A DNA stretch of 64,000 nt from Lepidostoma basale (lineage: Eukaryota > Arthropoda > Insecta > Trichoptera > Lepidostomatidae). The translations under genes were made by a program, and so were the position numbers. Shown here piece after piece: positions 9,762 to 21,400 of the stretch. Under the pieces are notes generated by a model. That model saw nothing but the letters and a program-made list of their open reading frames with translations. It made no database searches and was not told where the DNA came from. The stretch's first letter is position 1, and each line of letters starts with the position of its first letter. The stretch is taken from assembly GCA_022606425.2 (NCBI GenBank), contig JAHDVF020000577.1, forward strand, positions 682,001 through 746,000, written 5' to 3'.

Positions 9762-10040
9762 TTTTTTTTCTTCTTCTTCTTCACTTTTGGTAGACTTAGG
9801 AGTCTGTTATTTCAGGCGGGTCCTCTTGAGACGCTGAACTCCAGCTTTCTCTCCACCGTTTCGGGGGTCTTCTTGGTCGGCGTTGTCCGTTTGGCGTTCC
9901 ATGGAGAGCTATGTGTAGTACTCTATTTGAGCTCGTTCTTTCTACATGTTGATGCCAGTATCGCCGTCTTTGACGTCCCCATCTGACCACATATTCGACC
10001 TCGCAGATTTCTCGGATTTCTGTATTCCTTACTCGACTAA
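9762..10040 (-). mobile_element. RTE-D LINE 3' fragment
   Basis: The frame reads RNTEIREICEVEYVVRWGRQ, RRRYWHQHVERTSSNRVLHI, RRPPKRWRESWSS, ending after PPEITDS. It aligns motif by motif with the 60241-60640 copy (ISKICNVEDVVRWGRLRRRY). The 3' end is followed by an agaagaagaaaaaa-type simple tail on the minus strand. Confidence 0.85.
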
Positions 10041-10074
10041 CTGGTGGTATAAATATATAAAATAATAAAAGCAT

Positions 10075-10771
10075 CTTGAATTGACCGTACTAAAATGATT
10101 TTAATCGAAGTAATGCCACACATAGCTAAGAGATATAGTTTGGCATCAGTATTCTTTAATTATGATACATTGTCAACTTAACCGAATAAAAAAACCGCAT
10201 ACCTCGCGTTGCTAACAATAACCAATGAGAAGCATTCAGCAAATGATTGATAACGTTGAGGTCTTCATTTCCCGGTTCATCCGAGGAGCTATTCACATCA
10301 TGATTTCATCAGTTTCCGTATCGAGAGATGGTGCCGATTCTGTCGGCGCTCTCAAAGCATAATTGATTTGGAGGCAGTAAACCTGTGTACATAGAAATGC
10401 GAGACCATGCATACATGTACGTCCGTGGACTAAGGATGTCCCTGGCTTAATTTGAGAACAAAATTTAATCGAATCTGCCTGGTATATCACATCGTGATGA
10501 GCTATGGCTATATATTTCATATTAACAATAATCAAATCAAAATCAAATCAAATCAAATCAGTTTATTTCATCAACAGACATTACAAAAATTATTTTTAAG
10601 GCATCTATTGAGAACAGGTAAAATAATATATTATGTATAGTATACTACCAGAAACGCATAAGAGATGGTTCAACATTAGGAAGACGGGATACACTCCAGA
10701 ATTAAGAGTATTTGCCTTCTGAACGTACTTTCACTAACATGAAAGACGTCGATCTCCGAGGAGATCTTACT
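10075..10771. other. No gene seen; short AAATC repeat inside
   Basis: No supportable gene. 10529-10562 is a (CAAAT)n run followed by cagtttatttcatcaacaga, which resembles the end of a non-LTR element, but no coding is visible. The short frame at 10293-10535 on the minus strand looks like chance. Confidence 0.35.
10529..10562 (+). repeat. (CAAAT)n microsatellite
   Basis: Imperfect pentanucleotide run of aatcaaatcaaa type, about seven units. Confidence 0.8.
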
Positions 10772-11152
10772 TAGACTAATGTGTACGATAGAGTGTCGAA
10801 TGAAAATATAAGAATTGAATGCGATGCGAATGATGCTGTTATGAACAAAATAATGAAAGGATCATTAAGATGGTTTGGACATACGTAAAAAAAATTTATG
10901 TTAACGATGTAAATGGAACCAGAAATAGAGGACGACTGAGGAAAACGTGAAAAAATAAATCAAATATTGAATGTCGGCCATGTGAGGAGTCAGCGAAATC
11001 GACGCGCGTGAATGACAAGATGTATGAATGTTGAGGAATCAAGAGAAATATGTCAGGAGAGAAAAGTGTGGCAGTCCATTCTTTTTGCCTACCCCTTCAT
11101 GGAGACGGCGTGATTGTTAGTTAGTTAGTTAGTTATTTAGTTAGTTTACAAT
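10772..11152 (+). mobile_element. RTE-A LINE 3' fragment, plus strand
   Basis: The order is YDRVSNENIRIECDANDAVM, NKIMKGSLRWFGH, KIYVNDVNGTRNRGR, NVGHVRSQRNRRA, CMNVEESREICQERKVWQSI, then GGCGTGATTG and six TTAG-type units to 11152. Several frame breaks are present, such as loss of the MERMNEERM block and HDQ replaced by a stop. Confidence 0.9.
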
Positions 11153-11470
11153 AATTCTAATTTTCAATCACAATTTCTTATCTTTCAATCCCAAATCATA
11201 TTCTATTACGTACTCGTACATACGATAAATAATATGTTCTATTTTGTACTCTTTCGGATATCCGATTTTGATTAATATTAGGTGCTTTAGGTCGAATATT
11301 CCATGCTTGATTCTGATGAAACCGGTTATATATAATTAAAAATAAACTCGTTATAGTACATGTCTCATAAAAATCTCTTCATTCCGTTTACAGGTGGTTT
11401 ATCATATAATTTCCATCGCAGATTCCAGAAAAATCATCGGATTAACTAGAAAATAGTCACTAAGGTATTT
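11153..11470. other. No gene seen
   Basis: AT-rich spacer without recognised content. Confidence 0.4.
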
Positions 11471-11680
11471 CTTAATTTTAATATTTTTATTTGAAATTTC
11501 TTGGTAGAAGTTTATTTTAAATAATGAACACAAAAAAAATTATGCAAATTTTCTTTATTATTATTATATATATTTAGTGTAAAACAAACTGGATATAGTA
11601 AAGAATATAAAAGTGGAAGCATACTAAATATATAATAATAAATAATTGTTGTATAAATTTTATTTTCCATTATTTTTTAA
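11471..11680. repeat. H6 repeat, strongly decayed
   Basis: The outer ends match those of the foldback at 6964-7224 (tttgaaatttcttggtagaag, ttattttaaa.aatga, tttctttattattatt on both sides). The ribozyme-like centre is gone. Confidence 0.5.
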
Positions 11681-12527
11681 TTTAATTAGAACGGAGATAG
11701 GTATTTCAAACATCAAATTCTAGGTGTTCGCATGTTTATTTATTGTTTTTTTTTAACATTGGCATGAATCTCCATATTAAATGCTTAGAATTGACGAAAA
11801 TGTGTGTTTTCTAAATGTTTCATTAAATTATATGTGAATGACATATTTCCTTGATAAAACTTTGCCATATTTCGCCTTGCCCTACCACCAAGAAAACAGG
11901 CGTTTTTATCAATATTTAAAGTTCACTTATGTTTTCAGAAAAAGAAGTATTTATGGTATAAAATTTGCAATGCTTAAATTATCGATCGATATATAATCGA
12001 TTTTAATTAAATAAAACCGTGGAACATCACTATATTGGAAACAAATTCCTCGAGTAACGGATGCGTTTGAATATTTTTCTGACTTTAAGATCATTGTTCT
12101 TGTGAAGAGGAAAATAATAAAATAAGCATGCAGAACTTCTGATCCAATACATTTGTTTTAAATCGTATCAATCTTTCACGAAATTCACAGGGTACATAGA
12201 CGCGAGACATCATACGGATCTCTGTATTCAATTCAAAGCATTCCATCTGCAACAATAAGAGACGAAATTATCAAAGGTTTAAAAACCGAACGAAAATCTT
12301 CTTAGCTATGAAGTTTGAGTAACGGTAAATTCAATTATAATATTAACTATGATCAGTTGATTTTTTTTAAATTTGACGTTTCATTTACGCAGTATCGCAG
12401 ATCACCTAGCAAGGGAAATGAAAAGTGTATTTTATCATATAAAAATCAAAACTGTTGAATGCATTTTTTAATTGAAAGATCAATAGAATTATATGTGCAA
12501 ATGAAAAAATATATTTAACGAATATTC
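11681..12527. other. No gene seen
   Basis: About 850 bases of AT-rich sequence. No protein-like open frame or repeat family is recognised. Confidence 0.4.
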
Positions 12528-12925
12528 TTCTTATTCTGGTGCCGTATCAGGCCCTCCCAACATTGGCGATCACTGTAGCAAAAGCTTATCTGTCCTGCGC
12601 CACTTGGAACTAGTTCTCAACTCTACTCAGGACAACTGCATTCTATCAATTTCCCGACGTCCCTCTATTTTGCCCATGATTATTAACCGAAGGAAGTGAT
12701 ATATTTCTCCTCATAGCACAATACCCAAATATGAGACCTTATCACCATCTCACTCGAAAATAGCTATTGGCTCTGGTTCTCTGTAGTACTCGTACGTCTG
12801 CATTACTGGCCCTATCGGTCTACGGTATTAAGAGCATTCTGCTGTATATCCACATTTCAAACGCCTCCAACCGGTTCATTACATTCACTTTCAGAGTCCA
12901 AGTTTTACAACCATATAGTGGTTAA
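12528..12925 (-). mobile_element. RTE-B LINE 3' fragment, degraded
   Basis: Minus strand, parallel to 1565-1985: the YGCKTWTLKVNVMNRLEAFE region near 12860-12925, the TDRASNADV region, and the end with IANVGRA. Frame breaks are frequent and part of the middle is missing. Confidence 0.78.
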
Positions 12926-13059
12926 TTACAATTTAAAACGAAACATTTTTTTATGAATTAAAACATGTTTCGAAGTATTTCCGTAATCAACATTTGGAGA
13001 AAAAACCGTCAATTTGAATAATTAAATAAAAGTTAAATATGAAATTAAAATTATTCAAA

Positions 13060-13270
13060 TTGACATAGGAACAAATACACATAAAGGTTCAAAAAATCAC
13101 AAAAATTATATTTGATATATTATTGTAACACCTAATGATGTCAACATAGGTTGACAAGACAGCTGTCGCGTAAAATAAAAATACAGTTGTGATACTTAAA
13201 GCAGAGTTTTTTTTTAATTTAACAGTTTATAATGTTAAAGTATCATAGTGTTTCGGCCAAAACAATGGAC
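13060..13270 (+). repeat. H1 hammerhead-like repeat, plus-strand arm
   Basis: The core reads CTAATGA (G5 changed), T, GTCAACATAGGTTGAC, AAGAC in place of GAAAC, AGCT, GTC, GCGTAAAA. It is followed by the family outer end (agtgtttcggccaaaacaat). The segment just upstream (13060-13120: cacataaaggttcaaaaaat) recurs inverted after the arm at 18492, showing that H1 has a non-palindromic body. Confidence 0.6.
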
Positions 13271-14104
13271 TATTTATTTTTAAATCGTTAAAGTTGGGTC
13301 TATATTTCTAATTAGCTGTTAATGTTTTTTTTATAAGTTCTTAAGCTTGACATTGGAACATAATAAATGATCCCAAGTTCACAAGTTAATAAAATGCACC
13401 AAACCTTTTTCTTAATTCAAACAGCTTACCAAATTACCGGGTGTAGATCACCCACTGGTGATTACATGACCAGACCAGCCGAAACTCTCTGATGATGCAT
13501 TCACCTGACCGAAACTGGCGGTGATTGATAAGTTGGGGGTCATGGGTTCGGTGCATAGGAGGCGATTCTCCGCTTGCGTGGGAGGACGGGCGATAGTGTC
13601 ATGGGACTTAATGATTTTAAGTGAATTCCGCCGCCAAGTCAATTATTGTTACATCCACAATTACATCATAATAAAAACCTTTTCTAAGAATCTTCAGTGC
13701 GCGATGACTGACGACTATAATTTTGCACAGTAAAAAATGTTTAACAATCTTATTTCCTACTATTTCAATTATTTAATAAATGTTCTGTCTTCTCAGTCAT
13801 ATAATGCACGTTCAATCATTAACTTATTAAAAATTATAACTTAAAACATTCCGTGTCAAAAAATCTTCAAAGTTATTTTAGAGACCACTGATTTTTTCTT
13901 TTGTTGTTATCTAACTTCCTTAATACATTTTAACATGCACGGATGTGGAATTTTAGACTCATCGTCATCACAGTAGCCAACATTTATTTTACATGCAATT
14001 GATTCTCGAAGTAGAATTAATGATCTTTCTTCAGAAATATTTATCAATTCATTCGTTATAAATGTCCAAACTATCTTAATAATTATTTTAACTAATAATA
14101 AATA
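13271..14104. other. No recognised gene; GC-richer patch inside
   Basis: Mostly AT-rich. 13440-13640 is richer in GC and open on both strands (13448-13642 minus, 13521-13733 plus), with gggtcatgggttcggtgc. I do not recognise either frame. It may be a fragment of a coding element. Confidence 0.35.
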
Positions 14105-14370
14105 CTTTTCGATAAACTTAAGGCGTTAACACTGTGGAATTCCATAATGACGAATTTTTATGAATTAAAACACGGTTTTTTCCACTTTTGAGTTTATTTT
14201 TCTCGACATGTTTCGAAGGCTTACACCTTCATCATCGGGTGAACGATATAAACATCACAGTTTATATCGTTCTCCTGATGATGAAGATGTAAGCCTACGA
14301 AACATGTCGAGAAAAATAAACTCAAAAGTGGAAAAAACTGAGTTTTAATTCATAAATATACGAATAATAA
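14105..14370. repeat. H2 foldback element with paired hammerhead arms
   Basis: Arms share ctcgacatgtttcg / cgaaacatgtcgag and the longer cacttttgagtttatttttc block, meeting at about 14255. The outer left end (aacttaaggcgttaacactg) recurs at 48652 and 30820. The left arm has perfect helix II but CCGATGA in place of CTGATGA. The right arm has the intact core. Confidence 0.75.
14268..14315 (+). ncRNA. H2 hammerhead-ribozyme-like motif
   Basis: Helix I TTCTC before the core pairs with GAGAA after the cleavage site (5 bp). CTGATGA (14275-14281), T, helix II GAAGA..CCTAC with two mismatches, GAAAC (14299-14303), AT, GTC (14306-14308). The core is complete. The left arm shows the unmutated helix II (GAAGG/CCTTC). 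ACATGT in helix III is a palindrome, favouring dimers. Confidence 0.7.
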
Positions 14371-15424
14371 ATATGAATGGAAACGTCTGTTTTCTAGAAG
14401 TTTATTATATTTTATTTGAAAGAGATATTTTGCCTGTTATGGATAACTGTGCAATAACTAGGAATGTGTCATCATTTTAATGCGATTCATTATAATCTTG
14501 ATTTGTGAGTGAAAAATAAAAATTGTCAATCCCTATGATACGTATTTATAAACCTATTGAAACGTCATATTTTTGAATCCGGGGCTAATATTTAAATATT
14601 TTAGATAACAATAATTTTTTTGTAAGAGGGGCGGCGGTAGTCCAGAAAAGTTTAGGAACCTCTGGTCTAAGAGATTTCACGTTATTCTACTTCCATCCTC
14701 CATGCACTGCCATTTTATGTTCTTATAGACTTTTGTTTGCGAATTTTAGTAGTTAGTAGTTTTCCTTATACATTAGATTGGTCGTTCTTTCGACTTCAAG
14801 TTGCGTATACCCGTACTTTGCATGAGGTTTTTGAGACTTTCTGGAGAATGATTTATAGTCCAATACGTATTTTTAAAAGTTGTTATCGTAAAATAACTTT
14901 TCGCAACGAATACCACGTCCGCCGATGAATTATTCCACTTGTTTTGTTTGACAAACATATATCATTCTTCTTGACATTGAATAATAAAAAAACATACGAC
15001 TTTCACAAAAAGTAATAATGTTTTCATTTTGCTGATAGTATGTAGTTCGAAAGTTTTGCATGCCGATATTAGACCGGGCAGCCTTCAAGGGCTTTTAGTG
15101 GTTCTCAAATATTTAGTCGCTTGAAAATTTACAAAGCACACAGATCCAAAGCATTTCCCGGAGGAAATTATTACATTTCTTATTAAACAAAAGCTTTCCA
15201 GAGCGATTTAAAAAATAACCTTAGTTGCTTTTTATATATAATATATCAGAAATTGTGAATAATTTAGATATTAAATAAATAAAAATTCTAGTGCATTCTT
15301 TAATGTAATTTATTCTTTTTTTTATTAAAAATAAATCTTTAAATATTTGTTTGAACGAGACACTTAAATGTTCGATCAAAGGTATTGTCAAAATCTTTTC
15401 AAATGTAATAATAAATAGTTGAAT
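14371..15424. other. No gene seen; H3 remnant at start
   Basis: 14375-14440 carries an H3 outer segment (aacgtctgttttctagaag, tattatattttat). 14600-14690 (gtccagaaaagtttaggaac) may be an old MITE end. The remainder is AT-rich without recognised coding. Confidence 0.35.
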
Positions 15425-15650
15425 TATTTGTGGAATTCTATAATGACTGTTATTTCTTAATTAAAACACTGTATTTTCCACTTTTCAATTTATTTTTCTC
15501 AAAATATTTCAAAAGGTTTCATCGGAAGAACTATAATATATAAACTCTATTGTTTATATTACTGATGATATACCGATAATGAAGGCGTGAAACCTTCTAA
15601 ACGTGTCAAGAAAAATAATCTTAAAATTGTAAATACCAGAGATTTAATTT
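15425..15650. repeat. H2 foldback, decayed
   Basis: Paired arms keep attaaaacactgta, tttccacttttcaat and ttatttttctc. The right arm reads GATAATGA, AGGcgtgaaaCCT, TCTAAAC, GTGTC, AAGAAAAA, so the core is broken in several places. Confidence 0.6.
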
Positions 15651-18034
15651 AAAAAAATAATTGTGATTTTTTTTTTAATTTAAAAAACACAATGTGACTC
15701 AAAATATACAAATAAATTGGTAGAATTATGAACATGGATGCATAAGGTGTTTTTTTTTAGAGGTACACAATATACTCGTATATTCAAAATGAAAAAAAAA
15801 AAACAGATTATAATAATTTTAATGTCTATGATATTGGCTTTATTCAATAGATAATTTTTTGCCATTATTGTTTAAATATGATTTCGGGCATATTAGCGCC
15901 ACGGCTAGCTCGAATGAAGCGCAATCGTGAAATCCAATGTTTGACAATTGTCGTCTTTGTGGATGCGTATTATCCACTAGAGTGTACGTGGTGCGAAAAC
16001 TATGGTCTTCTGGATAACTTGCTCAAATGAACGATTATGTCGACCGTAAAATGGACGTAGTGCAAGATAAGTTTGGCGAACCGAACCATGATTTTCAAAA
16101 TAAAATTGCACAATTTTCAAGCGCTGTTCTGACGTCAGTCTATTCAATCTAAAATGGCAAAACGTATTTACAAATCAACTATCAACTTTCAAATTGACAT
16201 TCTGTAGAAACAATGTTGCCAGTTTAAAAACCAAACCTCTTAAAAATATCCTATATTTTACTGGGAAAAATCAAATAAATGTATCTATAATCTCTGGTAA
16301 AGTGTTTTTTTTATTATTATTATTCATTGATATTAAATGTAATCTCTTGCATCGTGACTCGTAAACTTTCAATACAATGTAAGTAACTTATTAATTTATG
16401 TCTGAAGATTTGAGTTTTCCCTCGGTCATAAGTTTAATAATATTCGTCAGATATCCTTACCAAAAAATTCAAATTCACTTATATGGATATCATTCCTTCG
16501 CCATCTTCGCTTGTAAGAGCATCATTTTTTAGCAAGATGGGCTAAGAAATGCGAAGAGCCGACGGAGGTCCGAGTGAGTGTAGTGTGTACCGCCGTATTT
16601 ATTCAACATGGTTTCATGACAGCCCATTGCAAAATAATGGCGAAATCTACATAATATTTTTATATTCCGTTTTCTCTCGGTTCACTGCCTGTTGTCTGGC
16701 TGCCGTCCCTAATATGAAGTCGAGATTCTCGGTTGTCCCTCCGCTCGCTTGTCATGCTCGTTGTTCTTGGATATGGAAGAAATATCATAATATCATTCAT
16801 GAATAAATTCTTTATTACTCGGCATTTTATGTACGCCCATTATGTGCATACAAGCACGAGGGTTCATACAGCGTCTGAAGTCTGTACAAATAGTCTGCTC
16901 CAGTCCTCTATCCATTATTATAATCCCTTAAGATAAAATAGATACTTCTGCACTGACACTCACTTTCTCTCGCTCCCCGCCTCGATAATCTCTTTAAGGG
17001 TTGAATCTAAGATTGATGTGTACTCACGATGTGACCTTGAACCCGAAGGTGAACACCTTTTGTTACCCTTTTCAAGGGTTGAATATTACAAAAATAAATA
17101 ATAAAGCGCCCCGGCGATTCAAGGTGTAGTAATGGTCATTGTTTTAGACTCCCACACACCCTTACAAAGTATAATACATGTAAATATAATATAAAGTAAC
17201 ACTTTCACGTGGTAAGCAGGCAGGCATTGGACTCAAAGTCGCCAAAGAGTATTAATTACGATTATTATCCGCAATTTGAGTGTGGCGTTTTTCTAATAAT
17301 TTATAAACAATCTAGCTACTAATGTGGGTGTATGATTATATACAAAGTTACGCTAACGATAAATTAAGAATAATTTTTATACTCACGTGTAATTTTAGCA
17401 ATATTCTTTCGCCGTTTTCGCGAAAGTCACGTGGGCTTTAATTGCACGAGAACTTCCACTTATGTTTATGGCGGGAATAATGAAACGGCCTCTCGTCATA
17501 CGCGGAAAAGGTAAAAAATCATAATCGCCGTCGAATGCTCGTTAATTCAGTTCGTTAATATTCAAATGAGGCGCTCATCAGACGCGAGTTATGCAATGTA
17601 AAAAGTTAATTTTTAAAGGAATGACAAAATATTTTAATAGGCATGTGCCCAAATTAGGGGAATAGTATTGCTGTAAATTAAATAAGCCGTAAAAATTACG
17701 CCATAATTCGTATCTTGTATCCGATTTACATAAAATTATAAGCGCGGTTGTTACGGGCGGAGTTCAAAGGCGATGCGGCTCAGTGTTTCTTATTACGCCG
17801 ACTTAAATTAAGTTCTTTCTTTCTTGTTTTAGTACAGCCCGTTCTGTAGGTGTATATCCTACTGCACGTTATTAAAATTATTACAAAGAGAACAGTCGGC
17901 TTCTTGTCAATTTCCTATTTCACGCATATTTCCTTTGTGTTGTCATATCTCAAATTATTGGATATATTTTATTACAACAGTTCATTACATTATTAGATGT
18001 TATTAAATAGTCCTCTGTCTTAAGTCTAAGACAG
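15651..18034. other. Largest unannotated stretch, no gene recognised
   Basis: 2.4 kb with no family hit by eye. Base composition is less AT-skewed in parts (16540-16760, 17400-17480, 17740-17800), and short open frames at 16549-16806 and 16733-16936 have no motif I know. It could hold conserved non-coding DNA, an exon or an old element. Confidence 0.35.
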
Positions 18035-18481
18035 ATGATGTTAAGGTGTTATGAGTGGTCTGTTCTGTTGTATGGTTGTGAGACATGGACATTAAAAGTA
18101 AATACAATGAACCGGTTAGAGGCATTTGAAATGTGGCTTCACCGAAGAATGTTTAGGAACCCATGGGTAGACAGAGTGACAAACACAGAAGTCCTGAATC
18201 GTGCAGGAGTAAATAGAGAGCTGCTGACATTGATCAAAGTCCGCAAGATTTCATATCTGGGTCACGTTCTACGAGGAGTGAAATATCGCCTGCTGCATCT
18301 AATTTTGAAGGGAAAAATAGAGGGCCGCAGGGGGGCAGGGAGAAGGCAGATCTCTTGGCTGCGCAATGTGAGGGAATGGACAGGAATCGGAACTGCGGAG
18401 GAGCTATTCCAGACAACGCACGATAGGGAAGAGTTTACCAGAGTGATCGCCAACGTCGGGGGACTTGACAGGGCACTTTAA
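18035..18481 (+). mobile_element. RTE-B LINE 3' fragment, open frame of 148 codons
   Basis: The best RTE-B copy. It reads MLRCYEWSVLLYGCETWTLK, RLEAFEMWLHRRMFRNPWVD, RVTNTEVLNRAGVNRELLTL, KISYLGHVLRGVKYRLLHLI, GKIEGRRGAGRRQISWLRNV, ending IANVGGLDRAL and a stop, with an AAGAAGAAT tail. This is the post-RT C-terminal region of RTE-type polyproteins. No RT catalytic domain is present because the copy is 5'-truncated. The undisturbed frame suggests a younger insertion than the copies at 1565 and 12528. Confidence 0.9.
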
Positions 18482-18491
18482 GAAGAATAAT

Positions 18492-18690
18492 TAAATAGTC
18501 CATTGTTTTGGCCGAAACACTAATACTTCAACATTATAAACTCTTTAATTAGAAAATTTTGTTTTCATGTATTACAATTTTATTTGTATTTTTCGCGACA
18601 GCTGTTTCGACATCATCAGGTGTTACAGTAATATATCAATTGTTAAATTTTCGTGATTTTTCGAACCTTTATGTGTTTAACTCCAATATC
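18492..18690 (-). repeat. H1 hammerhead-like repeat plus body
   Basis: Minus-strand arm beginning ccattgttttggccgaaaca. The core is CTGATGA, then TGTC directly next to GAAAC (helix II collapsed), AGCT, GTC, GCG. The following sequence (18640-18690) is the inverse of 13060-13120, a body segment shared by two copies. Confidence 0.6.
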
Positions 18691-18984
18691 AAATAAACAT
18701 AAGAACTATGTCAATTAGTCAAGTATGTCATTATAAATAATAAATAAATGTGATACATAAAAACAAAGTTTTCTATTATAATTAAACAGTTTATAAGATG
18801 TTATTAGATTTTTACGTTACCACCATTGCCTCCATCAAATATAATGTATCAATATTTTCATTTATTTCACAAGTTTACTAAAACTGTTATCGTTTAGATA
18901 GCGTCATTGACATCGAAACTGGTCGCAATATTAAAATTAAGGAAAATATCAATCAATTTTTCGCTTTCATTGATAAATTCTTGC

Positions 18985-19145
18985 TTCCAATAACTATTTT
19001 TAAAGTTCCATTCACTTGTTACCCGCACAAACCCTTCTTTCGACGTCACTATCCGTTCGGACATCCGCTGTGAACATGCTACCTAAATACACAAATTCAC
19101 TAACCTGGTCCAAGTTCTCTTCGTTCACGCTCAGTTACAAAATGT
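18985..19145 (-). mobile_element. RTE-A-like RT segment (connection region)
   Basis: The minus strand reads LSVNEENLDQVSEFVYLGSM, FTADVRTDSDVERRVCAGNK, then a stop. VSEFVYLGSMF is a standard block between the RT catalytic domain and the C-terminal region in RTE-type LINEs. The piece is isolated, without neighbouring RTE coding. Confidence 0.75.
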
Positions 19146-20069
19146 TATTTATTATTCCCTTTCAAAAACATTACCTTTGACCAAGCTTTATTTGTTTTCT
19201 AGTAACGTTTGTCAATTGTATATTTCAGACATATTAAATCATAGTATCATATGCATACGAGTATATGAGTTGTTCATGTACGATAATATCTACATTATTG
19301 AAACTGGAATGTTCAAATCCTTAATAGCGTACACATGCGACATTTATTTTGAGGATGTGTTGTGCTTTATAAGGTATATCCGGACCAGTAACACGGAAAA
19401 CAATAGCAGGCACCACTTGTTAATAGGTGGCTCGCGAAAGGAGTGTGAGGACGCATGTAAAACTCTCGTTTTTTACTCGAAGGTTGCATTACTTTGTTTT
19501 CACGCGCACTCTTTGCCCCGCGTATCCTGCGACCCTGGTTTGACAGTTTTATGTAAGGAAGAATGTGTATTTTCCCGCCCAACACATTTTATGAATATTT
19601 AATATTGTTTTTGCGAGAAGGACCTCTTTCGCGAACTAAAAGGCTCTTCGCAGCACGTAAATAAGACATAAAAAGACCGTTTTGAGTTTTAGAACCGCGC
19701 ATTCACTCACTGCAGTTGAAACCCTGAATTAATTCCGACATTGTCAAAGTGTCCAATAAAAGGACAAAGATGACATCTGTTAAATAAGTTAACTCCCTCG
19801 AGTTCCCGAACGTGCATTATTGCTTCTGGATCTTGCAATCTAAGTGTGGACTGATGTACCATTCTACTCAAAGGGGGGAAATGTTCTTGCTCGTAAAAAG
19901 GAAGTATAAAAATTTATATCATGGTCTTATGTATCCTTCTTTTAGGTACACTTCGTACATTTTTATCTTTTTACTATAAGACGCATAATATATTCCAATA
20001 CAGAAGACCCACAAACGAATCATTCTCTATCGTTAAATGCCCTGTTATTTAATTTTATACTATTATTTA
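19146..20069. other. No gene recognised
   Basis: A 141-codon frame at 19177-19602 (plus) starts MTKLYLFSSNVCQLYISDIL and has a Cys-rich C-terminal half, but I see no domain, signal or conserved block, and the opposite strand is also partly open. I leave it uncalled. The remainder is AT-rich. Confidence 0.35.
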
Positions 20070-20277
20070 TTTGTTTTAGATTTATTTTGTGGATGTTGGA
20101 CGATCGAAGTGTGCGCGGGAGATGCCTATTGGTGGCGATGAGGTTCGCAACCCATCACACCGCATCTCCCGCGGAGCGAAAAGAGAAGGATGGAGTGCCG
20201 CATCGGTAAAAGTGTGACAGTCCATTCTTTCTGCCTACCCTTTCGGGGAGACGGCGTGATGGTTAGTTAGTTTTACT
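20070..20277 (+). mobile_element. N-RTE non-autonomous element, 5'-truncated
   Basis: It contains ttattttgtggatgttggac, the GC-rich hairpin (gcgcgggagatgcc / catctcccgcgg), gaaggatggagtgccgc, then the RTE-A tail with GGCGTGATGG and TTAGTTAG. It matches 58420-58625. Confidence 0.85.
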
Positions 20278-20319
20278 ATTATATTTGCAAGGGTATTTTC
20301 GGAAGAAGGTATTGTAAAC

Positions 20320-20558
20320 AAACCCGTTCTATTAAATAACTTTGTTTTTGTATCACAATTGTATTTTATTTTACGTGACAGCTGTTTCATCAACCTATGT
20401 TGACATCATCAGGTGTTATGTGTTATTAACACCTGATGATGTCAACATAGGTTGATGAAATAGCTGTCGCGTAAAATAAAATACAATCGTGATATGAAAA
20501 CAAAGTTGTTTAATTTAACGGATTAAAATGTTGTGGTATCATAGTGTTTCGGCCAAAA
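20320..20558. repeat. H1 foldback element with paired hammerhead arms
   Basis: Near-perfect inverted arms (tttgttttt, tatcacaattgtattttatt, acctatgttgacatcatcag) meet at about 20420. The outer right end is catagtgtttcggccaaaa. It abuts an RTE-A fragment starting at 20562. Confidence 0.8.
20371..20420 (-). ncRNA. H1 hammerhead-ribozyme-like motif, core intact
   Basis: Minus strand: CTGATGA, T, helix II GTCAAC-ATAG-GTTGAT (six pairs including G-U), GAAAC, AGCT, GTC. The opposite arm at 20425-20473 is identical except that GAAAC is GAAAT, which affects only the helix III pair. Confidence 0.7.
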
Positions 20559-20561
20559 ATG

Positions 20562-20848
20562 AGCAAAATTATGAAAGGATCGCTGCGTTGGTTCGGACAT
20601 ATGGAGTGCATGGATGGAGAAAGAATGATTAAGAGGTATACGTTAATGATATAAATGGAGTACGGAGTCGAGGCAGACCGAGGAAAACAACACATGACCA
20701 AATTAATCAAATTTGAAAGGTTGGTCATATTAGCAGTCGGAAGAATCGACGTGCGTGTATGACTCGCTGTATGAATGTGGAAGATTCTAGAGAGGTGTGC
20801 CAGGATAGAGTAGTATGGCGGTCCATTCCCTCTGCCCCTCTGCGTTTT
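20562..20848 (+). mobile_element. RTE-A LINE fragment
   Basis: It reads SKIMKGSLRWFGHMECMDGE, a frameshift, then NDINGVRSRGRPRKT, then CMNVEDSREVCQDRVVWRSI with IPSA. It is close to the subfamily at 7985 and 30895 (VRSRGRP). It has no TTAG tail; the end passes into T-rich sequence. Confidence 0.85.
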
Positions 20849-21117
20849 TTTTTTTGGTGCTGTTTGGTGTTTTTATGCTTTGTTTTTTTTGCGATTCTTT
20901 TAGAATGTTATTTAACCTATCACAACGTTTTATTGATTAAGTGCATTGTTAAAAATTAAAAATATTAAACATTTTAATACATTGGTTGTCGCCAATTTGA
21001 CGTTTACAATTGTATATAAGAGACGCCAAAACATTTTTTTTGCTGTTGCCGTCAATAGTAACTATTTTACGTCATAACTCGTCAAAACTCGAATCATCGA
21101 TATTATCGAATCTAATC

Positions 21118-21400
21118 ATTAAGATGGAAAGAATGAATGAAGAAAGAATGGTAAAGATAGTTATATAAACCAATAAACCACGTAAACGGAAATAGAAAAA
21201 GAGGAAGACCGAGAAAAACTTGCCACTATCAAATCAATCAAATATTAAATGTCGACCACGTGAAGAATCTAAAAAATCGACGTGCGTGCATGACACCATG
21301 TATAAATGTAGAGGAATCGATCGAATCAGAAATAAACAATGTGGTGGTCCATTCTATTCGCCTATCCCTTAGGAGGTGATGGTTAGTTAGTTAGTTAGTA
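21118..21400 (+). mobile_element. RTE-A LINE 3' fragment
   Basis: Pieces of RWKE/MERMNEERMVK, HVNGNRKRGRPRKTC, QINQILNVDHVKN, CINVEESIESEINNVVVHSI, then a GGTGATGG end and four TTAG repeats. Several frameshifts. Confidence 0.85.

Noticed and set aside
9504..9986. 160-codon plus-strand frame
   Set aside because: It is the antisense shadow of RTE-A (to 9625) and RTE-D (from 9762) coding.
11110..11152. TTAG repeats as telomere-like sequence
   Set aside because: The unit is TTAG, not the insect telomere unit TTAGG, and it always follows GGCGTGATGG at RTE-A or N-RTE 3' ends, so it is the LINE tail.
20600..20848. RTE-A and the adjacent H1 foldback as one composite element
   Set aside because: They abut at 20558/20562 and again at 56271/56272, but different parts of RTE-A are joined each time, so this looks like coincidence or target preference.
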